Assembly (NCBI RefSeq): GCF_027409185.1
Contig: NC_084471.1
Coordinates: forward strand, 7,470,535 to 7,534,534
Direction of reading: 5' to 3'
Length of the DNA: 64,000 nucleotides
Origin: Cynocephalus volans
Lineage: Eukaryota > Chordata > Mammalia > Dermoptera > Cynocephalidae
The notes beneath the pieces were generated by a model. That model was given only the letters and a program-made list of their open reading frames with translations. It did no database searches and had not been told where the DNA came from. Shown in pieces: positions 1-10,610 of this stretch. A program made the translations under genes and the position numbers. The first letter of the stretch is position 1, and the number at the start of each line of letters is the position of its first letter.

Positions 1-1090
1 ACTCAGCCCGCCGTGGTCCCCCGTCCTCCCGCTCAGCACTTGCAGGGCTTGGCGGCGCACAGTAGGCTCTCCACGGCCAGGGGCTGCTATTGTTACCACC
101 GTCGCCGTCACTTGCACCCCACCAGCCGGCTCCTCCACCGGCTGCTCCGCCAGCAGCCCGCAGCGACTGGCGAGCAGGGGAAAAGTTTCTCCGACCCCTG
201 GGCCCCGCCGGAGCCCCGCGCCCCGGCCGCGCCCCCTCCCGCCGGCACCCGCTCGGCCGGCGGGCAGCGGGGGTGCGGGGCCGGGGCGCCGGCGCCGGGC
301 AAAGGCGGCCGAAGTAACTTTGCGGGCGCCCCTGCGTAGCGCCGCGGGCGTCACCCCGCGCCCCCGCCGCGCCCCGGCCCGCGCCCCGCCTGCCCCGGCC
401 CTACCTGGCCGCGGGCTCGTCTTCGGCGGCCGCGGCGGCCGCGAGCAGCAGCACGCACGGAGGGAGGCCGGGGCCCGGCGCCCGCGAGGCAGGCGCGCAG
501 GGCAGGCGCGGGGGCTGCTCCCGCGGCGGCCGCCTCGCCGCGCGTCCGGGGCGGCCGGTGGGAGCCAGACTCCTCCTTCGGGGGGCGGGGGGCTCCGCGC
601 GCCCCCGCCCCGCCCGCGCCGCCCGACCCCGCCCCGCCCCGCCGCCGCCCCGCCTCCCCACGCCCGCCGCCGGGAGGGGCGCGCTCGCGTCCCCGGGGCC
701 GGGACCCCGCCGCGGAGGAGGACGGAGCTGCGGCCAGCGGAGGCGGCCGCCCCCCAGCCCTGGGCCGGGCCGCGCGCCAGCTGCGCGGGGAGCGGGGCGC
801 GGGGCGCTCTCACCTCCGGATCCGCAGCCGCCGCGGCGGGCACCGCGTGCAGGGCCGTGCGCGGCTCCTTCCGGGCCGCCGGGCCACCCTGCCCCGCGCC
901 CCTCCCGCCCAGGGTCTGGGAGGTCTCCCCTCGGTCCCCCTTCCGGAGAGACGCAGACCCCAGCGCCTAGTTCGGGCAGGCCAGGGTCCTGCTCCTGCGC
1001 CTCCATCGCTTCCCCTGGGTGTCCCCGGGTCCCCAGTCCGCCGGCGCTGGGGCTGGCAAGCGGAGGCCTCACCCCGCGCAGAGCAGGTAA
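1..1090 (-). promoter_or_regulatory. MPPED1: CpG island, probable MPPED1 promoter/first-exon region
   Basis: The first kilobase is extremely GC-rich with dense undepleted CpG, many GC boxes and GCGGCCGC sites, the mark of an unmethylated mammalian promoter. Read on the minus strand it contains two good 5' splice sites: CCGGAG|GTGAGA with the exon ending at 814, and GGCCAG|GTAGGG with the exon ending at 405. This implies transcription toward lower coordinates. In human, SCUBE1 and MPPED1 (a brain metallophosphoesterase) are divergent neighbours some tens of kilobases apart. SCUBE1 starts at 58108 on the + strand here, so a minus-strand MPPED1 start is expected in this position. No MPPED1 coding residues are visible; its first exon is probably non-coding and the rest lies off the left edge. 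The island is certain; the gene name is inferred from synteny. Confidence 0.55.
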
Positions 1091-1594
1091 GCAAGTCAGG
1101 TGCTCAGAGACCCAGCAGCTGCGGGGAAGAAGGCCCTGCCTTAGCCCAGAGACGGGCAGCACCCGCAGCCGCAGTGGTCCCACCCTGGGGAGCCAGGGGC
1201 TCCTTATGACCTTTCGCCCCTTGCCCGGGGGCGGAGGGTGGCCACAGGGCCTTGTGTGGTCAAGGGGCAGGTCACTCTGGCCTGGGTCTCCCGAACTGAG
1301 AGGGAGGTGGGAAGGGGACGTGGCCCCTCAGAGGCACATCCAAGTCCTCTCTCCAAGTGTTTGTGGGTTCTCCATCCCCAGCACATGCCTCCCACTCCTC
1401 CATTCAGCAGGTCAGCAGACCCGGTCCCCAACAATACCCTGTGTGGGCACTTCCGGCCTGGGCTGTCCCTGAGGAGAGCCCGGTCTGGTCAGGGAGGCAG
1501 ACAAGGACACAAGTGCAGAGGGGAAGTAGGGACAGCTGCCCGGGGTGGCTTCCTGGAGGTGGAGACACTCCAGTTGATTAAGGGCACGCAGAGG

Positions 1595-1870
1595 GAGAAG
1601 GTAGGGAAGAGGTATTCCAGGCGGAGGGAACCGTACTTGCAAAGGCCTTGGCATTGGGGGGCTGGTGAGTTCAGTGGGATTAGAGAAAAAGGAAAAGTAG
1701 GGAAGAGGGAAGATGAGGTGGTGGGAGGAGGGACAGGAGCCAGATCGAGCAGAGCCACAGACGCCTGATTAAGGGAGTGGACTTTATACTTTACCAGGGC
1801 AGTTGGGAGCCATAGAAGGTTTTTGAGCAGGAACATGACCTTGTCAGGTTTATCTTGTTAAAGCTTGTGC
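1595..1870 (+). repeat. ancient interspersed repeat, family unclear
   Basis: The run reading 'ttccaggcggagggaac', then 'gcaaaggccttggca', and later 'ttgggagccatagaagg' before 'tttttgagcagg' matches a mammalian-wide degenerate repeat I recognise by phrase but cannot name securely. Similar wording recurs at about 12.6-12.95 kb and 51.6-52.1 kb. Confidence 0.35.
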
Positions 1871-3224
1871 TGGCAGCCCTGACAGAGGAGGAGGGCCTGG
1901 AGGGGAAGAAGCTGGGGCTGTGGAGGGAGATGATGGAGGCCTGGGACTCCGAAGCCAGAGAGAGGGGAGGGACAGGCCAAAGGGGCCTTAGGCGGTCACC
2001 CTTTCCTGCTTCCTTGTCTTTGGACCCCACTTCTCTTACACCGAGCTCTATGGAGCATCCCAAACTCAACATGGGAGCATCTTTCTCCACCTGGGGCTGC
2101 AGCCTTCCCAAGCACAATGTCTGCGCGGGAGGTGATGGAGAAAATTGCCGTGCCTGCTTGGAGACACGGCTTGGGCTTGACACACAAGTGAGACACAGCA
2201 GACTCCACCTGCTGCCTGCCAAAGACAAAGCCACAGCTTGGCTGTGGCCTCAAGAGACTCCAGAGGACCCATGGTTTGGGATAGTAAAGAATTTGCCCTC
2301 CTGGTCCCTGAGTTGAGAGCAGAGAAGCTCCTGTGACACTTGTCCTCCAGGGCCAGCTTCTTCACCAACTCTGATCCTACCATAATTCCTCTCAGCTCCC
2401 AGAACACCATCTCTGACTTGCCCTGGATATGCATTTGTTGAGCACCTACTGCATGCATGGCACTCAGCACTTCTGGAGTAAAGCACACAGTCCCCACCAA
2501 AGGGGCCTACTGTGACTTGTACCACCCAGTCCCAGGCACTGAGATCTGAGATTACCTCATGTAACACTGTCTCATGTAACCCCCACACCTCCCGGTCCAG
2601 GCCGCACCCCAGAGGTCAGGCTCCCCAGAGCCCAGCGCTGCATCACACGAGGGCCGGAGCTCAGTAGGTGCCCCACGAACGGGCTCTGAAAGACAAGGGA
2701 ATGAGGAGTGTGAGGAGTGTGGGATGGGCAGGATAGACCCATTCCTAAAAGAGCAACCAATCTGGCAAACACAGCAGACATTCTGCTTTTGGAAAAATTT
2801 AATAACACAGTGGCACTTGTTCATGGAGACTAATAGAAACACCACACAATCCCACACTGCTGAACCAGCCAGGGGATGGCTCGTTCTTCTGGGAAACATT
2901 TCCCAGGCGCCTACTATGTGCTGGAGGGAAGGGAGAGAAGGGAGAGAACGCAGGCTGTCCACCATAGGAGAGGCTGGAGGTCAGCAGATATTCACGATGG
3001 CAGGGAGAAAAGCGGCAGGTGCAGCCCAGGACACTTCAGAGGCGGCGGCGTGTGCTCAGGAAGGACATACGGAAACGTGGAGAGGTGCGGCCCAGCAGAG
3101 GGACCAGCCTGCACAAGGCTCAGAGCCTCCAAAGAGCACGTGGGACTCCCCTGGCCAAGAAATTTACCTTCCAGGAAGGCGTCCTGAGGCGCTAACTGCA
3201 GGCTGCCCTGCTATTGCCGTAGAC

Positions 3225-3480
3225 AGTAGCCCCAAACTGAAAACAACCTAAATACCCATCCAGAGGGGATCATTTTTTTAAATGACAGTATTTCCAGGGA
3301 ATTTCAAGAAGCCAAATCATGTTGCTGAAATATGTATGGTGGGAAAATGATGTCCGTGCTCAGCACACATCCCATGAAGGGGGAAGCGGTTACATGACAG
3401 TGTGCCCAACTCTACGTTTTGAAAAATGAAAAATAGAGGGAAAGAGAGAGGAAGAAGACAGGAAGATGAGCAAAAGGTCA
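3225..3480 (+). repeat. degenerate LINE 3'-end fragment
   Basis: 'ctaaatacccatccagagggga' style wording followed by A-rich sequence resembles the 3' part of old L1M-type LINEs ('taaatgcccatcaatagggga'). It is strongly diverged and short, so the family is uncertain. Confidence 0.35.
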
Positions 3481-4314
3481 AGATTACGATGCTTTTTTAC
3501 TCTATTTGTGGGATCTTTATTTGCCTCCTACTTTTCTGCGACCTTCAGCATATCGTGAAGGATAGGGGTGTGGAGCGTGCAGGGAGGGGTGTGAGCGGAG
3601 TGTGCGGTGTGTGTGAAGCAGGGGCTGGGATGGGCTGGAGGTGCCGGCAAGGCCCAGGCCACAGACAGCTCTAGTGCCTCATTGACATTGTGACCTAAGC
3701 TTTCTCACCTTCTTCCAAGGTGATAGGCTCGGGGCCAGCATGCCAGGAATGGTTATTATCCAGCAAGCATTCACATGCACTGTGTTGGGCCCCAGGAATC
3801 ACGCTGGTGGAGAAGGCCAGAGGAGTTCGGGGAGATGAAAGTCAGTGCAGAGGGGTGGGGGAGAGGCTCCCAGGATGAGGGGACCCAAGCTGGGGCTTGC
3901 AGGATGAAGTCTGGTTTCACATCCCTGCCTCTGCCAGCCCAGGTCTGTCTGGATTCTCAAGCAGCCCAGTAGGGCGTCACCTTTAGGCCAGCTGTCTGGG
4001 ATGGGCCTCATCGCAGCCCTTCCTCTAGGCACAGAGCTCAAGATGGAAAAGCCATGCCCTGTCAGGGTGGCCCTGGCCACCTCCAGCAGGCTCGAGTACA
4101 GACTACAATGACTACCCTGACTCTTGAACCATGCCCTGACCACATCCTGCCTCTGCCACTTACAGCTGTGACTCTGAACCCCAGTCTCTTCTTCCATAAA
4201 GACAATGCTCTAATCTCTACCTCAACAGCGGTGCACATAGAATGTCTGGTATATGGTCAGTGTTCAGCAAGTGGTGGTGGTTAACATGTCATATATAGTT
4301 CTAGATACCAAGTC

Positions 4315-4460
4315 TGGGAATCTGGATCCTAACCCAGTTCTGTCACTAACTTGCTCGAGATATTGGGACAGTCTCATGACTCTCTGAGCATCAGTTTTCT
4401 CAGCAGAGGAGAAGGGGATGTAATAGCTCACTCCTGGGCATGCTCGTAGATGAAATGACA
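4315..4460 (+). repeat. MIR SINE fragment
   Basis: Core phrases of MIR in sense order: a 'ttctgtcactaacttg' block, a 'gggacagtctcatgactctctgagc' counterpart and 'cagttttctcagcagagg'. Very diverged, as expected for this roughly Mesozoic family. Confidence 0.5.
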
Positions 4461-4834
4461 AGATGTGGAAAGGCCCCAGCGCTCCTCCAGACCCCCCGCT
4501 TGCCCCTGGCTAGAGGTCCAGTCAGGCTGTTGTCCGAATGAGTCCCCACCCCACTCCATGGCACTCCCCCCATGTGACCCCAGGCCATCACCCAGAAAGC
4601 AGGTGGGAGCTGGATGAAGGACCAGCCCAGGCAGGCTCAGCCACCCCCTGCAGCCTGCAGGATCCAGGAGGATGCTGCAACCCACAGCTCTCCTGAGGGG
4701 AGGTCAGCGCCTGGTGCCACTCCTGGCTGTATGGGTGGCCTAGGCTCCCAGTACCCATGGGCCCTGGCCCCTCACATGCTGCCTGTGAGCCCTTTACTGT
4801 TTTTAAAGAACTTTTCCAGATGCATTGTAGATGG

Positions 4835-5010
4835 TTTATTTCTCATAACAGCCTGACTGGGACCTCAGTAAGGGGCAGCCCTTGCTGTGAAGGGAGACTA
4901 GAAGCCCCATTTTATAGAGGAAGAAACTGAGGCTCCAAGAGGGTTCAAGACCTGTCCAGCTAGTGTACAGTAAAGTCAGGACTATAAGGCCAATCTTCAG
5001 ACTCCAAGAC
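4835..5010 (-). repeat. MIR SINE fragment, reverse orientation
   Basis: Antisense MIR wording: 'ccattttatagaggaag' then 'aaactgaggctccaaga' and 'cctgtccagctagtgtaca'. In MIR read backwards these correspond to the cell-count, pairing and cloverleaf-derived blocks. Confidence 0.55.
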
Positions 5011-7077
5011 ACCTGCTCTCCCCTCTACCCAGCCCTGCCTGGCTCCCCTCAACACCTCCCCAGATGCCAGGCTGGCTCTTCCCACCCCACCAAGTTCCCC
5101 AGCACATCTCAGACCCCATCCCAGCACTAGCAGGGACAGGCAGCTCTACTGAGCTGTCCAGGGTCCTGGCTGGGCCCAGCCCTGTTCCACAGCCTTCCCT
5201 GATCTTTCCCTGGCTGCCACCTCTCCGACCTCCTGGATACCAAAGAAAAGAAGTGGGAATGTGTGAACTTGGGCTTGCCCCCAGGGCTCCCATCCCTGCA
5301 CTGCCTGCACCCCCTGTGTGCCCTTGGACAGCACACTTCAACAGTCAGGGCCTCAGTTTCCTTTTCTGGACTGTGGGCATAGCATGGGGCAGGCCAGGAG
5401 GTGGTTCATGTTCGGTGAACTTCCATAGATGTCTCTGCCACCTCTGGGCCAGGCAAAGCCTGCCCTTGAGCGATGGGCTCACATGCTGCCAATGACCCCC
5501 CGCAGCTGAGCTTATGACTTCCTCAATGGCCCTGAGCTCAGCATCGCCATCCAGGAGGTAGATGAAAGCACCACCTGCCTCATGGGGTCTGACAGTGCGA
5601 GTGGCACACAGGCTGTCACCTGTCCCTGAAAACCGGGCCCCCCAGGCTTGGGGATGTTTTGTTCTGCTGCTGGGTCCCTGGTGAGCTCACGAACCTGTCC
5701 TTGCGATGGCACTAGGCATCTGCTGTGTCCCTTTGTCTCTCTGGGATGGCCCCACGACAGGATCATTCACCCCCCACACACACACCCCTGCAGGTCAACG
5801 GTGATTCCAAAGCCAACATGGGGAAGGAGGGAGCCAAACCAAGTCTGCTGCTGGGACCTAGGAACGGGACAAGAGAGAGGTCCTGGCTCAGGCCGTGAAA
5901 GCCCAGACCCAGACCTCTGCTGACCCCTACCCAAATGCTGCCCCCACCCATACCAGAGAGGTCCATGGGAGGCTCAGATTAGAAGGGGCTCGGGACATGG
6001 GCCTGGGTCCCAGCACTGGCATCCCAGCAGGGAACAAGCAGATAGCAGGGCCCCTGGGGTGGGCACAGACCCTGGAGCAAATACCTTGGGGAGCAGAGAG
6101 CTGGGGGTGAGGGCACTAGGCACTGGCTCAGAGCAGTCACCTCCTCCAAGGACAGTGAGACCCGAAACCAGGGCGTCCCCATGCACTGTCTCCTGTTCCT
6201 TACTCCTGCATCAGGCAGCACCCCAAGTCCTGTCCACCTGCCTCCTGAATCCACCTCCGATCCCTCCCATCCTCCCTGGGGTCCCTGCTTACCCTATCCC
6301 CCTGCTCCCCACCCAGAGTGAGGGTACCCCTCCCCAGCTTAGGGACCCTCAGTGGCTCCCCCTTTGCTCTTAAGTCTACATTATGTTTGCGGGGAGGGGG
6401 AAGGTCCTGCCTGTCCTTCCAAGGATGTACTTACCCAGACAACCTGCCCCTCCTGGCCCAAAATGGGACTGCGGCTGCTCTGCCCACTACCTCAGCCCAC
6501 GGCCAGCTGCAGGGCCTGAGCCTGTGAACCTTGGGTAGGATCAGGAGCCAAGGGGGCAGTCCTGCAGCATGCTCAGCGGGGCTTCTTGCTACACAGGTGC
6601 CTTCCTGGGTCCAACTCCTGTGCCGTCCAGAGTGCCTCCCCTGTCCCTCTCCTGCCAGAAGCCCTCCTCACAGCACCCCTTGCTGGGAGAGGCAGTGCAG
6701 TGAGCTGAGGAGAGCCCAGCCTAAGGAGGGCAAGGTGCTGGACTTGTTGTCTCGACTGTAAAATGAGGGTAAAGATATCTGCCTCTCAAGGTTGCACTGA
6801 CTGCATGGGAGGGATGAGGACTGTGAACTGCCTGGTGCTGACTCTGCCTCCCAGCAAATACACATGCCCCAACCCCTTCCGCAGCACAGTGCCCCATGCT
6901 ACCGGACCCCAGCTCCCTTCCTGCCACCCAGCAGGCACTCAGTAAACACGTGAAGCACCAGAATGGGTCAGATGGAGGAATCCCCAGAAGCACCCCCACT
7001 TTTGTTGATGCCTGAAATCTGCCCAGTGGGGAGCCATTTTCCCATGGTGAAAGGCAGTATCCCAGGGAGGCAATACA

Positions 7078-7835
7078 GTAGAGCTGGGGAAGGGACAACA
7101 GAACCAAGATAGGAGCAGTAGAGCTGGGGGAGGGACGTAGACCTGAGGGTGGTGCAGTAGGGCTGGTGGAGGGACAGTAGAGCTGAGGGTGGTGCAGTAG
7201 AGCTGGGGGAGGGACAGTAGAGCTGAGGGTGGTGCAGTAGAGCTGGGGAGGGACAGTAGAGCTGGAGGTGGTGCAGTAGAGCTGGTGGAGGGACAGTAGA
7301 GCTGGAGGTGGTGCAGTAGAGCTGGGGGAGGGACATTAGAGCTGGAGGTGGTGCAGTAGAGCTGGTGGAGGGACAGTAGAGCTGGAGGTGGTGCAGTAGA
7401 GCTGGGGGAGGGACAGTAGAGCTGGAGGTGGTGCAGTAGAGCTGGAGGTGGTGCAGTAGAGCTGGTGGAGGGACAGTAGAGCTGGAGGTGGTGCAGTAGA
7501 GCTGGGGGAGGGACATTAGAGCTGGAGGTGGTGCAGTAGAGCTCGTGGAGGGACAGTAGAGCTGGAGGTGGTGCAGTAGAGCCAGTGGGGGGACAGTAGA
7601 GCTGAGGGTGGTGCAGTAGAGCTGAGGGTGGTGCAGTAGAGCTGAGGGTGGTGCAGTAGAGCTGAGGGTGGTGCAGTAGAGCTGAGGGTGGTGCAGTAGA
7701 GCTGAGGGTGGTGCAGTAGAGCTGAGGGTGGTGCAGTAGAGCTGAGGGTGGTGCAGTAGAGCTGAGGGTGGTGCAGTAGAGCTGAGGGTGGTGCAGTAGA
7801 GCTGAGGGTGGTGTAGTAGGGCTGGGGGAGGGACA
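7078..7835. repeat. 20-bp minisatellite, about 37 units
   Basis: A tandem array of a 20-bp unit, in register over at least 560 bp (7261-7820). Two unit types alternate in the left half: one ending 'ggtggtgcagtaga' and one ending 'ggagggacagtaga', giving a 40-bp higher-order period. From 7601 to 7800 there are ten identical copies of gctgagggtggtgcagtaga, and the next copy has two substitutions. At about 7240 one unit is a base short, shifting the phase. The array gives long Ser/Thr/Pro-rich open frames on the minus strand (near 6968-7980), but these are a by-product of a repeat that lacks stop codons in those frames. Confidence 0.97.
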
Positions 7836-8137
7836 TTAAATCTGGGGTTTGGGGTGCAGCACAGCTGGGCAACTGTGCCAGTGTCCTCGTGCTGCTGCCC
7901 CCAGCTACCCTCTTTGGGAAAGAAGGCCCATTCCCCGCATTCTTGGGGCCCACATGTCTCCTGGGTCCATCACTCCACACTTCCCAGTGGTCTATTCCTA
8001 CTTTGGTGGTCTCTACTATTCAGGAGGGTCTTCCTTCTGCTGCGCTGTAGCTTCCTCCCCTTTTGCTCCTCACCTCACCTCCAGGGCTGCACAGCACCTT
8101 GGCTCCCTCCAGGAAGGCCTGGAGGAGCCCTGAAGCC

Positions 8138-8150
8138 ATCAATAAAACTC
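8138..8150 (+). promoter_or_regulatory. orphan AATAAA poly(A) signal
   Basis: An AATAAA hexamer (about 8140) sits at the end of a 300-bp GC-rich stretch whose wording ('gaagccatcaataaaact') looks like the last bases of a spliced transcript or retrocopy. No poly(A) tract follows and no coding frame precedes it, so it may be chance or the 3' end of an unannotated non-coding RNA. Confidence 0.25.
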
Positions 8151-8689
8151 CTTGAGCCTGCTGCCCCATAGCTCCACAGCCCATCCCACACCTGAACTGC
8201 TCCATGTTGGTCCCCTTCTCCAGATGGCCTCCAGGCTCTCTCTTCCCTCAGGGTGTGACAGCCAGACTAGCTGAGACCAAATGCAGCTTTTAGGCAGACG
8301 TGGGGTGAGGAAGAACCCAGCTAAGCAGTAGCATGCTGCTGTAGTGGCAGTCATTCACACCTTAGTCTGTATGTTTCCAGCCCTTTAAAAAGCATATTTG
8401 AGTCCGAATCATCAAAGTTAGATCTGAAAGGGACCACAGTATTCTCCTCCAACCCCACTCTATATTCCCACTGTATAAAGAGGAAAACTGAGGCCGAGAC
8501 TGAGTAAGAAACATAGGAGAAGGAACACTCTGTGCCCAGATTAGAGGGAAGGATAGGTTCCCAAAGAGGAGGTCAAGGGCATGGAGGACAGAGCTAAAAA
8601 GAGACTTTTGTGTTTCCTCCATCCAGGATTGTTGATGCCTACTTAGCAGAGGCCTCAGAGGCTGCTGATAAACCTTACTGTGCTAATTC

Positions 8690-8795
8690 ATCAGGATAAT
8701 CACCCATTTTACAGATGAGGAAAGCGAGGTTGGAGCCCTCGAGTGACTTGGCCAAAGGGTGCATTGCAACCCTGCTCAGATCTTCATGATCCCAA
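8690..8795 (-). repeat. MIR SINE fragment, reverse orientation
   Basis: Reads 'cccattttacagatgagg', 'aaagcgaggttgg' and 'gtgacttggccaaag', the typical antisense MIR order. Confidence 0.65.
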
Positions 8796-9029
8796 CCTTC
8801 ACAGGTTCTCACTCCCTGACACTGCTCTGCAGGCTGCCAAAGGGAAGAGAAAGGTGTGTGTGTGTGTGTGCGGTCCCCAGGCTTCCACCCCAATGGGACT
8901 TCACTTGCCCAGCCTCTCTCCTGACTCCCACCCCATACTCCTCTGCACCGCCCTGCCTCTGCAACCCACTCCACTCACAGTGACCAAAGACACTGTGTTT
9001 GAGCCTCCCCACTGAGCTGGTCCCTCCAC

Positions 9030-9175
9030 ACATATTAGGTCTTTAATCCTCATAACCATTAGGAAAGGTGGTGTTATTATCTCCTGCTTACAGACAGTAA
9101 ACTGGGGCTGGGAGAACAGACTTGCCCAAGTCACACCTTGAGTCTCTTGTAGGGCTGGAATGGCAGCCAGTTCTG
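9030..9175 (-). repeat. MIR SINE fragment, reverse orientation
   Basis: Reads 'ttaatcctcataacc', then 'ttattatctcctgctta', 'aaactggggctgggag' and 'acttgcccaagtcacac', a fairly complete antisense MIR. Confidence 0.65.
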
Positions 9176-10094
9176 GCACCACTCCATCCTCTGGTCTCTA
9201 GCTGTCTGCTGCTGCCTGCACCAGCGAGGATGGCCCAGGCAGGGGCAGCACAGAAACTGCCAAGCTCTACACCTTGCATCATGTGTCCACAGCAGACATC
9301 ACTCATTGATCACAGCACTTGTTCCTATTAAACCAGGATGCAGCCGCAGAATCCTTGCACAGGGTTCCAGGCAGCCACTGGGAGGGGCTGGCCTGGAAAC
9401 AATGTCCACTCGCCACTCCTGGCCAAGCCAATGTTCTCTGGGAGCAGTCTGAGCATTCCAGGCCTGCCTCCTGCTCTTATTCAGCTGTGACAGAATCCCA
9501 GGGCATAAGGCTGGAAGGACACTTTGAAAACCTCTAGCACAGAGGTAGAGAAAGAGGTGACCTACCCCAGGCATATAGCAAGTGGTCGAACAGCCCATGC
9601 TCCAGGCCAGGCCCAGAACTCCTGGCTGGGGTCCAGCAGGGCTCTGCAACCCTCCACGCTGCCCTCTCTCCCCAGAGACTGCCTCCATCTCACAGCTCAC
9701 AGCTCTCTGGGGACTCCAATTCCCCGTCTTGGAGATGACCACACTTGGTACCCCACTGATACGTGGAGACCCCACTAGTTTAAACCCAAAGCTGCAGCCC
9801 TTCCTGAAGCCCTTCATTCCTGTCCCTCCAACCTCTCTCGCTCAGAGGCCCCTCTCACCAGGACCCCCTTTCCCTCATCCCCAGGCCTCCCCAGTGCACC
9901 AGCCCCTTCCACCTGCATTCATGCTCGCCCACGTCTCCTGACCTGAGAAGCATCACCTTGCAGCTACTGTCCGTCTCTTCCACCTTTTCAATCGAGTTTA
10001 CTTTAAAAGTCATCCATGTGTCCCCTCTCTGCTTCCTTGCCTCCTCAGGCCAAGGCAGGGTCATCGACAGTCCCCCGGTGTCCATGACGGCCTT

Positions 10095-10285
10095 GCCCAG
10101 ACCTCACTTGTCCTGCTCATTTCTGGCCATATGGATCCCTTCCATTGCTCTCAGGACAGAGTCCAGCCTCCTGGCTGTGGCCCTTAAGTCTCCATGTTCT
10201 GGTCCCAGAGTCCAGCCTCATCTCACCCTATTCTCCAGACACTCAGACCAACTTCCTTCTCATTTGCTCTGGGACCGCATGCTGG
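10095..10285 (+). repeat. L2 LINE fragment
   Basis: Contains 'ttgctctcaggacagagtcc', then 'ctccttaagtc'-like text, 'gtcccagagtccagcctc' and 'tctccagacactcagac', close in order and wording to the 3' portion of L2. Confidence 0.55.
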
Positions 10286-10414
10286 CTTAGTCCTCTGCAC
10301 CCTTGGTAACCACAGCAACAACAGTAACAAAGCTATTGCTTGTCTGGAACTGCCATGTCTCCAGCACTGTGAATGAATGAATGAGCCAGTCCCATCCTCC
10401 ATCAACCCTATTTA

Positions 10415-10610
10415 TCCATGGACTCCAGAAATATTTATTGAGCACCGACTATGTGTGATACACTGTTCTAAGCACTGGGGATACAGCAGTGAACTGTGAT
10501 GAAGGTATCAGGTGCAGAAACCAAGGCTCAGAGAGGTTAAGTGACCTTCCTGGGCTCACACAGCCATGAGGTGGGCTCTAAATTCTGCACCCATGCACAC
10601 TCCCATTACA
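10415..10610 (-). repeat. ancient repeat plus antisense MIR piece
   Basis: 'atttattgagcaccgact', 'tgttctaagcactgggga' and 'tacagcagtgaac' form a very common mammalian ancient-repeat phrase. It is followed directly by 'gaaaccaaggctcagagagg' and 'ttaagtgaccttcctgggc', which is antisense MIR. Confidence 0.5.

Larger units (their letters stand above)
1091..7070. other. GC-rich intergenic DNA, no gene seen
   Basis: This stretch lacks a convincing coding frame. Open frames are short, overlap on both strands and lack codon-like structure or recognisable domains. It holds scattered ancient repeat fragments (listed separately) and otherwise unique sequence. If the left island starts transcripts only on the minus strand, this is upstream flank. 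Confidence 0.6.
8175..10090. other. intergenic DNA with MIR fragments, no gene
   Basis: No coding structure is visible. Antisense MIR pieces lie near 8690-8790 and 9030-9170 ('ttacagatgaggaaag' and 'ttatctcctgcttacagacag' style blocks). A short (GT)n lies near 8853-8871. Confidence 0.55.

Noticed and set aside
401-1183. 260-codon minus-strand frame and overlapping 216- and 304-codon plus-strand frames in the left CpG island
   Set aside because: GC-rich DNA lacks stop codons by composition. The frames overlap on both strands and cross a strong minus-strand donor. Only the short leader-like end near 405 is kept, as a low-confidence finding.
7078-7835. CRISPR-like array
   Set aside because: Units are contiguous without unique spacers and the context is mammalian, so it is a minisatellite.
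6968-7980. Ser/Thr/Pro-rich minus-strand frames of 182 and 154 codons (LYCTT-type repeats)
   Set aside because: They are translations of the 20-bp minisatellite. The frame changes when the array phase shifts, which a real coding repeat would not tolerate.
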